A DNA stretch of 64,000 nucleotides from Ischnura elegans (lineage: Eukaryota; Arthropoda; Insecta; Odonata; Coenagrionidae), in the NCBI RefSeq assembly GCF_921293095.1, contig NC_060246.1:132432198-132496197 (forward strand), read 5' to 3'. Below are positions 12,110 through 24,100 of the stretch, piece after piece. Position 1 is the stretch's first letter, and the number at the start of each line of letters is the position of its first letter. The translations under genes and the position numbers were made by a program. Below the pieces are notes generated by a model that was given only the letters and a program-made list of their open reading frames with translations, searched no databases and was not told where the DNA came from.

Positions 12110-12272
12110 ATCAGAAAAGAATAAAACTTTGCTACTTTCCCAACAATTTATTCACTTGCGACCGGTTTGGATACAGTGTATCCTGTGGTGCCAGAATATG
12201 GTACGCTGTATCGAAAGCGGTTGCAAATGAATTAAGTATCGTGGAAGTAGCAAAGTTTTATTCTTTCCTGAT
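12110..12272. repeat. Fold-back (hairpin) element, about 163 bp
   Basis: The left arm starts ATCAGAAAAGAATAAAAC and the right arm is its inverse, ending GTTTTATTCTTTCCTGAT. The arms extend about 70 bp through CTTGCGACCGGTTTGGATAC on the left and GTATCGAAAGCGGTTGCAA on the right. The whole element can fold into one long hairpin. The CGACCGGTTT.GATAC motif resembles the CGACCATGGTTTC motif of the fold-back at 28966-29284. Confidence 0.7.
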
Positions 12273-13479
12273 ATTCATGAAGGAGTTCCATCAAGTAACG
12301 CCTTAAGCTATTGCTACTTGAAAAAGATAATAAATTTCTCATTTTGAAACTATTTAATCACTACACCGGAAATGGAAGGGATTTTAAAACCATCAGTTTT
12401 ATTTTAAGGCAGATTTTTTACACCCGGAGTTGCGTTGGTTCATGTACGTTAAGTCTAGGGTGCGAGCGGTCTGAATTTGCGTACAATACCTCCTCCCCCA
12501 TTAACTAGGATGTTGTTTCGTCATCCGCTTGTCTTTCGTTGATTGCTCGAAAATACCGCCGGCGGGCTTCTCTCCCTCTTTCTTACTCTTTTGCCCGAAT
12601 CCTAACCCTCGTGGCCTGAAGCACTGATTCTTACAAAGCAGATTAGAAATTGATTGGTGTGCAGTGGCCGATTGTGGACTCGCTGAATTCACTCCTAGGT
12701 AGTGGCTATCTGTCAGTGGCTGATTATAATCCACTTGGACAAAAGTAAGCCTCTATTAGATCCCTATCATCTTCAACCCCTATCATAGCCTTCACCTAAA
12801 GCCCTCCCGTCCCCCACTACAGATTTACAACTACAGTTGACAGCGTAGACTTTTCTCAGAAAAACGTGTAAAATGGGTTGTTGATAAACTTTCAATAAAG
12901 ATAAGTCATTTTTGGCCATTTTTATTAGACGTCGCTCCAATCCCTCACCCCCTCACATGGGACTTAGATAACTCGTCCCACCCCCTCCCCCGATCCTATT
13001 TGGCTCCTCAGTGAATTATGAATAGCGCCTATATGAAAACATTTATAAATTTGCCCTATAAAATGTCTCAACCTCTTCATCTAACGCCTCATCTTAGGAG
13101 TGTATTCCGAATTGCTTTCGCTCCCAGGAATTTCAAAAATTTACTCTCCATAGGGTAACTTATAACGACTTCTGCGGGAAAGCATCGATGAATAAGAGCT
13201 AACTTCGCTTAATTTGTGATATTTAGGCTTTGCAACACTGTCTATCGTGAGAAAAGCATAATATTTAAAACCGTTTTGGTTATAGGGTCTCATTTCTTTA
13301 AGATTATTATTCAAGTTGGCATCTTTTGTAAACTGATCACGCAACATGGATTCGAAACCGTTGTTTATTTTTGTAAATTTATCTTCATCCCCCCTAAACA
13401 GCTCATTCAAGGCCTTTACAGCGGAGGAATATAACTTGAAACACCTTCATACGATCACAAACAACCGTGCCCTACATAT

Positions 13480-13560
13480 GGCATCCTACCCTGGCGGGCC
13501 TCAAACCTTCGACCTTCGGTTTGGTAGACGAGGATTTTAGCCCACCGTCACCTACGCCGG
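13480..13560 (-). repeat. tRNA-derived SINE-like fragment
   Basis: Shares the pattern CTTCGGTTTG..AG.C.AGGA.TTTA.CC with 44295-44370. Read on the minus strand, the element contains a B-box-like GGTCGAAGGTTTGAGGC, as in the tRNA-related heads of insect SINEs. No full tRNA can be folded. Confidence 0.4.
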
Positions 13561-13779
13561 CAATATCTAATCAAGCTTGACCGTATCGCAATTTTTCATT
13601 ATTGGATAATTTCATTTGAACTTTTATTTGACTTATTTGCCTTATCCTAATTATCACTTTTTCTGATGGCAGAATCATAATGATCTAGGTGGACCTCCCA
13701 AAATTGATATCCGCTTTTGATGGTTCATGGGTACATCATGGTGGCATGGGTGGTCGGAGAGTTATACCTTTGGCGAATA

Positions 13780-14060
13780 ATACCGAAAGCTGTCTCTTGC
13801 GTCTCTGTACGATTCACGCATGGTGACGAGAATCCGGCTCTTTGCTGTCGCGGCGAGAAACATGAACTCGCTTCGATCCCATAATTATTTCCCCCGGCAC
13901 CATTACACTCCGCTCCTGGGCGGTTCTTCTCCCGCGTAAGGCCACCTCTATTCAGGTTCGCCACCTCTCCGCCCCCGCCTAATCTCTATCCCTCACGTTC
14001 TGCGTTTCCACCCGAGTGCTATCAACTTCATCCCCCTCACCCAACCACGACCCAGTCTCC
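13780..14060. other. GC-rich island
   Basis: CG-containing stretch (CTCCGCTCCTGGGCGGTTC, CGCCCCCGCC) within AT-rich flanks. The 79-codon minus-strand frame across it has no family signature. Confidence 0.25.
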
Positions 14061-17000
14061 ACGACCTACTGTAGGTACTTCATTAATTTTCGTTGGCTAA
14101 GCAACTGCTGAGCGAGTCTTGCATCTTATCCCCAGAGCGTGAAGGATTTAAGTCGGAACTGTCTTGTTCTTCGGTATTCTGTGTGATGATACGCTTATAC
14201 TGGTATGAACTGTCTTGTTCCTTATGATGGACCGAGTAACTGACATTAAAGTGTATTGAACCATGTTTTGAGTCAATTGAAAGTGGCGATGTTTTTAGCA
14301 GTTTATAGATATCCCTCGAAGCTCACTTGAGCTGTAGCGTATTTACGGGAGAAGAAAAACGTCGGTCTTTCAAGTGCGTATAGATAAAGCAGAAAAAAAT
14401 TGTTTCACTTAGTACCGCGTGAAAAATGTGTATAAAAAATGTGTTTAGCTTATAATAAACAGTTATGGTTTCTAAAAAAACACAGTAAAACCGAAGGAAT
14501 GCTCAAACATAGTTTTCGAAGTGAAAATTAAACTCTTTTTTTCTCCGGATGTCTGGTAATTTCGCCACCTTCCACTGCCTTTTCCTAATTTCAGTACTAA
14601 CTCTGAAAAACAGCTCAAGTTTTTTTTATTTTGATTTATTTCTAAACTCTGTTAACATGAAACTGCAACTTATGGCACACACTGCATAGACGATTTTCTT
14701 CCACCTTCTTGTCGGCTTCATCGTTTTAATCCACTAATGGAGCTCTATGGTGACGAGAAAGGAGCCTCTTACCATCCACCTCCTCCCGATTTTCCCGTTT
14801 GCTTTCTCGATCTTTCGTCAAGTCACCGTTTCGCCGCCATCCAAGCATACCTCTCATTTGCATCGGCTCAGTTCTTCCCTTATTAAGCTCCATTTGTCCT
14901 CCTCTTAGAGTTCTCAATGTGATATTCCTTTCTTCTCGCGCTCTTCATTAAGAAGTTCACTATATCCTCTCAGGGGGTCTGCTATTTGATCATTGTCGTC
15001 TGCGGTTTCATTTTACGTTTCCTCTCGTCGTTGGCTTGTTCTCTTTCCTCTCTTTTACACCTGCAAACGGATTTCATTATTGGCCTATCTTTCTGTTGAC
15101 TTGATGTTTGGATCTTTTACGTTAAGAGCTGTTGCCTCTTCTCTTCATATCCGCTTACTCATAGCCTTTAATTCGGAGGCACTTTGTGAAGTTTTCCGTG
15201 TTTTTTATTCTGCTCCATAGGTTCCTTGAATAGCTTCACAACGAACAGTTCCATGGGCCGTGCGAACGTGAACCCTTCCACTGAATAGTTCCATTGATTC
15301 ACGAGTTCTGAATCGCCTCCGTTGATCGCATTTGATTTCAATTTTCGAAATGGAAATTCCATTTCGTGTTTTTTGATCGATTTTTTTTCTTGGAAACCAT
15401 ATTGTGATCCTCGCGTTTTCTGTAATGCTGATAAAACCCATGTTGGCGAAAAAGTATCAGCTCTTAAGAAAACCCTTCGAGAAACAAACGGATTTTCAAT
15501 TTCAAGAAATTACGGAAAATTTCTCTCTTGATGTTACCACAGCCATTGGGCCGCGCTACATTTTCTGGGAACTTTATTTGAAAATCCTAGTGTTTGTAAA
15601 GGCTTTTATGAAAATACTTGTTCGAGAAATGAAGAACGGTAATAAAATTACAATATAATGTTCTTATATGTTTTTAGTTATAATATTAGTTTAGAAAAGT
15701 AAAAATATGTAAGTGTTGTCATATAGAAAAAAAGTGAAAATAAAACGTTGTAAAGTTGCCTTAATAGTTTTTGCTCATCAACAAGTAATTGCTTTCCAAA
15801 ACACATTGGAATCACTGCGTTCGGGTGAATCTTCCCGAGAAAAAAATATTACTTCAATGACAAATGAGCAGAAGATTCCACATTCTGTGCCCACTAAAGT
15901 TTGTGTCTAATGTCATTTTTGAAAGTAAATACTTTTTCAAAATACGTACATTATTTTATTTATGTTTTAGTGCGAACCTCTTTAAGCGTCTTCATCATCT
16001 TTTCTGATTAAGTAAAATTTACATCTGTTGGGTAATTTATAGGCTCGTACAATTGAAAAACTTGGATTTTCATGTGGTGAATGATCAAATATATTAATTT
16101 ATCCCTCTGTGAATATGCCCTTTTAATATTATCTCGCTCAGTACTCTTAATCGCGACTTCCTTTTCCGCTATCGAACTCTTCATGCGAGTGGGTGTTTTC
16201 AGGCAGATTGTTTATTAAATTACGTTCTATTCCTGTCTTTTATAGAGTGAGCTTCAAAATGTTTATTAACTTGACTTTTTTCTAAGTACCAGCTCCATGT
16301 TATTATTAACTGAAGTACACCTTATTTGGTAAAGGTGTGTTACTGTTGGCTTTGAAAAAAATCCTTAATTTGGAACCTCATTTGAAAAAGAGTATGTGTA
16401 GTAAATGTTTACTATTAAGATAGTATGACAGTATATTGATCAGAAACACTTTACTAAACCTATCCTACAACTTTTTAAATTAACCCTGGATCATTATGAT
16501 TTTTCCCATGTGTATTATTTTCAAATAGCCTGATTGGCATTTAGATTCGACAGACACTGCTATATCTGCAGCGCTTGAGACGAATTTATTTATTTTAATC
16601 TATTTATTTTTAACTGATTCTCGATGAAAGTTTTCCTTGCTAGTAAAGTTTTTGTCCATAGTGCCCATAGTGATTGATAATTGCTTTATTTACTATGAAA
16701 TATACGTTTTTTTGCTTCTTTAAAGCAAATGGAATTATTTGAAAAAAGTTAATAGTCGTTTTCGTATGGCAATTCGTATTTTTCTTTCTGACGTTAGTTA
16801 CTTCGAAAGTATGCTGCGATATCTGCTGAGCCATTTTTTTCGTTATGAATAGCTCTTGAAGTGAAGCCGTGGCACTCTTGGGGAAATGGCAACGCATAGG
16901 TCACGGACAAGATAAGGCAGCACAGGTGACTCGTAATGAGTATCATTGTAGAAAATCTTATTGATGAGTGCGGAAGGAAATGTTTTTACCCGCTCAGTAT

Positions 17001-18122
17001 ATGAGTCATGAATTTGAAAAATAAATTATTGAAACTGCGATAATTTATGTAATGGCATGTCAACCGTATTGCAATTTTTAGGAACTCGCGTATTCATAAA
17101 ATAATTTTCTCAGCTTTTCGTGGAAAACTTAGAAAAAGTGAATTTGTTTTCCCATAAAAATGTATAGTGTCCCTGATCAAGTGTTTTTTCAAGTTGGCTA
17201 CCATGCTCTGAGTAGGCTAAAAATTGCCCTTCACATGCAAGAAGTATTATTTACTGAAAATTAATTACATTTTGAAAATATCATATTTTTCCTATCCTAC
17301 TGTATCGTTATTAATGGGGAAAATTGAAATATTTTATAAATGCGAAGTATGACAATCCAGAACCCAAATGGACGGGTGGTTTTCTGTTGCTTTCATTCGA
17401 GGTTCGGATCAATTAACAGCAAAATTTTTCTTTTTGGACTCCTTTTTATGGCGATTTTTCGTTCGGTTATTTATTGAGCTTATTTGACAATGGTGCTGGT
17501 ATTGCTATAAGTAAGTTATTGATTATGCTGCAAATAGTTATCAATAACTTTGAGTATTTATGGTTGAAAGCTGTCACTATCGCATCTTTTTCTTTTCCTT
17601 GGTATTCCAATCACATACTTCCTCATTTTGTTACCCTTCACCTCCGTTCCCTTAGTTATCCTGAATGTGAGCGTAGGGGCAACGTGCGCGTCTTGTGCGA
17701 GTTGCCGTTATTGTAGGATAAATGAACTTGGACCCTCTGTGTTTGTGTTGCCGAGCAAGTTGAGACAATACCTTTATTTTTATAGCATTGATTGTAAAAG
17801 CCAGAACACAAATAGATTTTGACCACAATATTTAACATACTTGGAAATATTTTCATCTGAAAGAATTTTATCTATGGCAACATTTTCAATGTGACACCTG
17901 TTTTCATGAATCAATGCTACTGCAGTATTTTCTATTACCTTGAAATTAGACCTTAATATACCTTCGTAATTCCTTAATAAATTCCGTAATACTTAGTATA
18001 TTCTTATTACAGATATGCCTTATGTGTTAAAAATATTTTTAATTTAAAATTATTCATTTAATGATGAGCATGTGAAAATAAAATTTATTCGTATTTGAAA
18101 TGAAATTTAATTATCTTTGCAG
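14061..18122. other. No exon recognised; presumed myosin intron
   Basis: I looked for the motor exons that must precede 18123 (P-loop GESGAGKT, the EAFGNAKT and NDNSSRF segments) and found none here or anywhere in 1-18122. The stretch therefore belongs to a long intron or lies upstream of alternative start sites. Open frames of 60-85 codons are chance. Confidence 0.5.
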
Positions 18123-18186
18123 GGAAAGTGCCTAGATGTAGAATTTGACTTCAAGGGAGAACCTTTAGGTGGGACGATAACAAATT
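18123..18186 (+). CDS. Myosin I exon: segment just after switch I
   Basis: Begins [12 protein letters not shown] and runs to GGTITN, the stretch that directly follows NDNSSRF of switch I in class I myosins. Acceptor TTTGCAG, donor ATT|GTAAGT. Starts in phase 0 and ends in phase 1. First recognisable exon in the window. Confidence 0.9.
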
Positions 18187-21100
18187 GTAAGTATATTTAA
18201 TGAATTATACATTAAATACTGGTAGCTTCCAAAGTCACATAAATATGAATGTGTGGAGTGAAATTTCACATCCTCGGTATTTTCAGTAAATGTTATTGCC
18301 TCAACAGTATATAATTTTTTTCCTTAATATTATTGAAATTGCTAACTTTTCATTGTTAAATTTTTTTAACGATTGCTAATTTACTCGGAAAGCAAATTTG
18401 TCAGTCTTTCCACTCACAATATCCCATAAAATAATGGAGTAAACCGTTTACTTTAATGATTAATGCCTTTATCAATTCAGCCATGGGCCTCATTCTTCAT
18501 TTGTATTGTGTGTTGACTTATATAAATGTATGGGATGTATTTTTTACTTTCTTTAAGCAATTATATTCCCCATCTTGCTCTTGCATACAATAAAAAGGAC
18601 TCTCATTTTATAATTGAGTTTTAATGGTTTTCTGATAAGTGGCGAAAGTTAAAATAAATTTTAAAAATCAGAACAACTTTAAATGCCAATGTTTTGACTG
18701 AATTAACTTTGATTGAGTGATCTATCTTTGGAAAACTTTTATTGCTTTTCTTTTCTTATTAGTATTTATCAACTAACAATATATTTATTTCCACTGTTAA
18801 ATTATTCTTCCCTCTCTATTCCAACCAGACCTCCTGGAAAAGGTGAGCACCGTTTTATTAATAAGGATTAATTTTCAGTTAGTAAACTATTCTTCTTATG
18901 TCAAAGTTTGCTTAAATCCTCCTCCTTGTGAATTCTTTTATAACAGTGTAATAAATAAAAGGAGATCGGATTTTGAGCTGAGGGTGAAATAAGTATTAGC
19001 ATTATCCTACTTCAAACAGGAGGTAAAATTGAAAAAAACTGACAAGCTATCCACACATGTATCGTATCCTTGAATAGAGACCTGCCAGGAGTCGGCAACA
19101 CCTGGGTTTCATCTGCTCATCTCCATTCATTGCCTGTGTTAACACATGTCCTCAATCATTTGCCCCTGTCAACCGTTTACCAATCAAGCGATTACCTTTC
19201 ACATTGACATTGTTAGGGAAGGGAATCCTCCAGAAATAGGGTAGCATAGTTCAGGGAAATAGTGGCAAGAGACCAACACTGCACCCACATACACCTTTGG
19301 TCCTCACCTCCAGCTATTGGAGGGAGAAATGGAACTTTTTCGATTTATATGTTGCCCATTGGTACCTGAGCAGAGTGTGACATTTAACTGAATTTTGCAT
19401 TTAGATGCAGGTCACTAGTTCTGATCATCAGCAACTCATTGTGGCCGCTCAAGTAAGGATCGTGTTACTTCTGAAAAGTTTCTTTCCCTCGTGTGATTTG
19501 AACTCAGGCTCTTAGAAACTCAAACCAGTTATATGAAATTATCCCTAATGATCTCTCAACTTCTTTAATACCATTAGAGGTTGAATATAGGTATAAATAT
19601 TCAGTTTTCCTTAATGTATTTTTAGTTAGTCTCTAAGCATGATCACAATCCAATTCATAGTGCGACACAACTTTATGTTTTGCACATTTCCATGCATTGA
19701 ACTATAATGTAAACATTATATGGGGCATATCACTTTTATTTAAAGCTAATATTTGGTGAGGAAAGGGATGAAATAAAATAATTTTTGATAAGTTTATGAT
19801 CAGATATTTCACATACATATATGGCATTGGCTCTCTGACCATGTTGGTTACTTTTATTTTTTTACATTAATTAATACATAGATATGGATACTTGAAGGAG
19901 GAAACATAAAAATTACTGTGTGAGCTGTGGTGATTTTATTCCTGTTACCCTTATGAAAAATCTGGTATAGTAAGCCTATTTGTGAAGTGACATTTTTATA
20001 TCCATCCTCTGATTGCTTGCCATATAATCAATGAAATTTTGTGACAAGTGATATGACATTACTGTGAAAATTTGGCATGTTAAATTTCCCTGATTAATTT
20101 TAGCTACTGTTTGAAATCCTAAAAAAAATTATTTTCTTTTTGCAGTCGCGAGTGACAAAACAAGCACAGGGAGAAAGAAACTTCCACATTTTCTACCAAC
20201 TACTCACAGGTGCTGACATTCAACTACTGAGTAAGTCAGAATATTTCCTATTCTCTTTCATTTATGGCTGAAAAATATGACTTGAGGGTATTATCTATTG
20301 TAATTCTACTTAAACTGTTTTTGCAACTCCTTGTTCTTGGATCAAAAACTGTGACAGATTTATCGTAATCAAGCTTTCTGTGGATATTATTTTCATAGGT
20401 CGTAGCCTAACCTCCAAGCATAATCTTTGAATGATAAAATCTTTTTTTAGTGAAAAATTGGAATGAAATTTACATTTATAAAATTATGTCAATGCAGAGT
20501 GTCTACTTGGATGGCAGAATTGATTTCAAATTTCATGTATGTAATTGCTATCAATGTCGTGAACTTAAGGTGAATGCTTTTGGATATAAATGAATTGAGT
20601 ACAATTTATGAGCATGCAACCAAATTCTCAACCTCTATAGCTTGATCAATCTCCATATGATGATATGTTAATTTAAATCATTTTTTGAGTCCCATTAAAA
20701 CTGCGTAAAATTGCCATAGATACTCTCAATTTTATATTGCAGATGTAATTTTTTATGCATTGTTTTTCTATTAATTAAAAATATAATTGCGACATTGTAA
20801 TTGTAACTTTCCACCCCCTTCTTATTTTAGAATCACTGAAACTTCAGAGGAATGTCGATAACTATGCCTTTCTTCATAGCAGCCGTGCCCTTCAATTGGA
20901 AACAGTTGATGACCGAAGGGATTTCCAAGTAACCAAGGTACATGCCTAGCAATATTCGCATAGTATTTTTCTGTGTGATTTTCATTTAAGTGACTATTAT
21001 TTTGGTCCCATACATTGTCTTAGAATTGTATCTTTTTTCCTAGAAAAAGAGCATAGGTTTGAATTTGATGTGATGGAAGCTAAATGTAGAATTTAAATTA

Positions 21101-24100
21101 ATACATCCTGAGTTTGCATTACATAATTTTATATAGTGCAGTACCAACATGTGGTTATTGAAACTATGTTGAATATTGAGCATTTGTTGTATACTTAACG
21201 AATTTTTCTTTATGCTGTGGTACAAATTTCTCATTCTTTGTAAATTGGTAATTTCCTTGAGTGGCAACCATATTTTGGTCATTGAGATGGTCACCTTAGA
21301 TAGGCTTTACCATACCAATTTGATAGACAAGGTGATCTATGTCAAAAATGTGTGCTTATTAGTTTTTATATTCATACTGATCACTAAAGGGTTATTGCAG
21401 CAAAATAGCATAGTTATTTTGCTTATATGTATATACATATGTATATATATTACTTTTTGTGCAATAAAATCCATGAATGTGTGGCCTTTTTTTATTTGAC
21501 CAAGAGGCACCAATCTGCCCTGAAAATATTTATGTCAAATACATCATTTTGCCAGCTAATTTCTCATTAATTTATAATTGTGATTTATTGCACAGAAGTT
21601 TCTAAAAGATGAAATTTCTCTTTTGATATTTCCAGAAGGCCCTTGAAACACTTGGATTTTCCCTAGAAGAAGTAATCAATGTCTTTCAAATAGTAGCCTG
21701 TGTACTTAAGCTAGGTAATATTGTTTTTATCCCTACAAACAACATTGATGGCACTGAGGGGTGTACAATTAGCAATGAATATGGTGAGTGTGTCCCTGAG
21801 TTTTCATATTTATAGCATAATTTTGTCTTTCTGTTCCCACATTTTGTTTTGATAGACATTCTGAGAAAATAACTATACTTAGTGGCTGCACTTTAACCAA
21901 ACAAATTCAGTTTGCTTGAATTGCATGTGTTATTTCATGATTTCATTATTAATCTTTAGGGGAAATTTCCATTGTCGTGCATTAAATTTTGAGGCTGATA
22001 TTCAGTTTTTTTATGTGGAACTTCACTCATTTATTAATTCATTCAAAATTCCTCATTAATTTATGAAATCGTCACATGAAGGAATGTCATTTTCTTTTAC
22101 ATCATAATGTGTGTGTGTGTGTAAATTGATTAACAAATGTTGTCAGTTGGTAAAACATGCACTAATTAAAGGAAGCTTTTTTCCAAGAGTCATTTCCCTC
22201 TTCTTGCTTCAGAAAAGTAATCTGTTCAATGTGTTCAACCTTCTTATAAAAAAATCTTTCAATGGCAGGCCCTCCATTGAAGTAAGTCAATGTTGACATT
22301 TTTTCATGAGTAGGTTCATTTAGAAATTACTGTTACTAAATTCCTCATCCAAATCTTCACGTTGGGAATTATTGGATACATTTTGATACTTTCTTAGCAT
22401 CTGTCATTCAATATCTATTGGCACTAATTACAATTGATAGGACCAGCATCGAAGAATGTAAATTATTCGCGAACTTTGGTGCATAGACTTTGTTGTGATA
22501 AAAGGATAACTAACCAGGAGAGTAGAAAACATAAGCCGTAGGTAGTATTCAAAGGTTGTTATTATGCTTTAATTTATAACAAATTATCTTAATTCAAGAC
22601 GTATATCTGATGATTATACTTCAAATTTCCTTGCACATGAAGAAAGTTAGCATTAAAAACTCTCTTTTAGCAACTTAATCTTTTGATACTAGGCTGTTAC
22701 AGGCCTTAATAGCTATAGGTACTGGACAGTTGTCATACCTGGCTTATGAAGAGATCAGTTTTGCTCCAAATATTTAGATTGTAACTTTTTTGTAAGCTGA
22801 GGTGTATCTGTGCTTAATTAAAAATTGTAGAAAGCCATAAATTTGACAGATTCTATTTTATCGTCTGTTAAAAATTGTTTCACCGGTTCTAGATGATCAT
22901 TCATTAGCATCTATTGCTGGAAGTTAAGAAAATAAATCTGTAATCAATACATTTTTAATGATTTTGATTCCTTATTCTTGGTGTTACTTTTCTTTTGGCC
23001 AGCCATCTACAAAATCTATCATAGTAGATTCTTTATTTCATGCCATATTTTGTCACATTTTTGGATACAGCCCTGAAAATGTTTATGTCAAACATTTCAT
23101 TGCCATATGAATGAGAAGTATTGTACAATAAAGATGGTATTGAAGGAACAAGTTATCATGAAACTGTCTTGAAATTCCTTTTAGTCCTATATTTGTTTCC
23201 ATGATGGTTTTAATGGCTAAATTTTTTCTCTAAAAACTGGTGGAAAAAAGAAAGGCCAATGTTTTTTAATGTTGCGAGGTATGGCTCATTTTTAGTAGCT
23301 GAAAAGCTGGCTCAAAGTCAGGTAGTGTGATTCAAGGTATGATTACTAAATATTTGAATGGATTGATATCATTAATGAATAGGCATTGAAACCATATTGC
23401 TGTGAAAAAGAATTTCGATTATCCTAAAAAGTTAACTTTTCTGAATGAGAAGGGGATGTAAGTCAGAAATTAAAAATGATTTGCCCCGAAAATATATGAA
23501 TCCACCTTACACGAGAAAGCTTATGCTGAGTAGTGAGGAAGGATCCAACTTTTGGGTATTCCTTCCAGAGCTGTATGATGTTTGCCACCTCTTGGGTACA
23601 GAGTATGGTGAGCTTAGTGGCACTCTGAAGCAACGCACAATGTCTGTGGTGGTTGGGCCAACTCCTCCACCTTCCTCAGGGACCAAAGCATGCTCAGGGG
23701 ACGGGGAGAGGGGTTCCCCTCATCACCTCCCTCCCCACCTGCTCTCCAGGGCTCAGGGGGCAGGTTGTGATGATTCAGAACGAGGTACGATCACCTTAAT
23801 TCATTTCACATCTCATCTTGTTTTTCGCTCTTTTTATAACATTTTGATTTGCTGATTTTATTTATTCCTGATTATTTGTTTTCTCATGGCATGACTGCAC
23901 TGAAGCCAATCAGCTTTAAAAAAATATTTAGTAATTAGATCTTTGTTTCATTTTGTTTTAACTTAGTGTTTAATTTGCTATGCTTAAAATGATATGATCC
24001 ATGTTTGTGCTTCCATTGCAAATATTTTTAATCAGTCAAGATTTTGGAATGTGTTATTGTGAACATTGGTGTGTGTGTGTGTGGTTATACCTTTTATGTA

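Larger units (their letters stand above)
18187..23568. other. Myosin introns: no other gene
   Basis: The introns at 18187-18828, 18843-20145, 20231-20830, 20938-21635 and 21784-23568 are AT-rich. They hold only short dinucleotide runs (GT at about 22108-22122) and no recognisable mobile element or nested gene. Confidence 0.5.

Noticed and set aside
15404..15658. CNADKTHV-containing frames considered as the myosin EAFGNAKT exon
   Set aside because: Only a chance resemblance: no flanking NPVLEAF or NDNSSRF residues and no suitable splice sites.
23445..23568. Open frame continuing upstream of the cassette exon
   Set aside because: The open frame extends to 23445, but TTCCTTCCAG before 23569 and the phase 1 requirement put the exon start at 23569.
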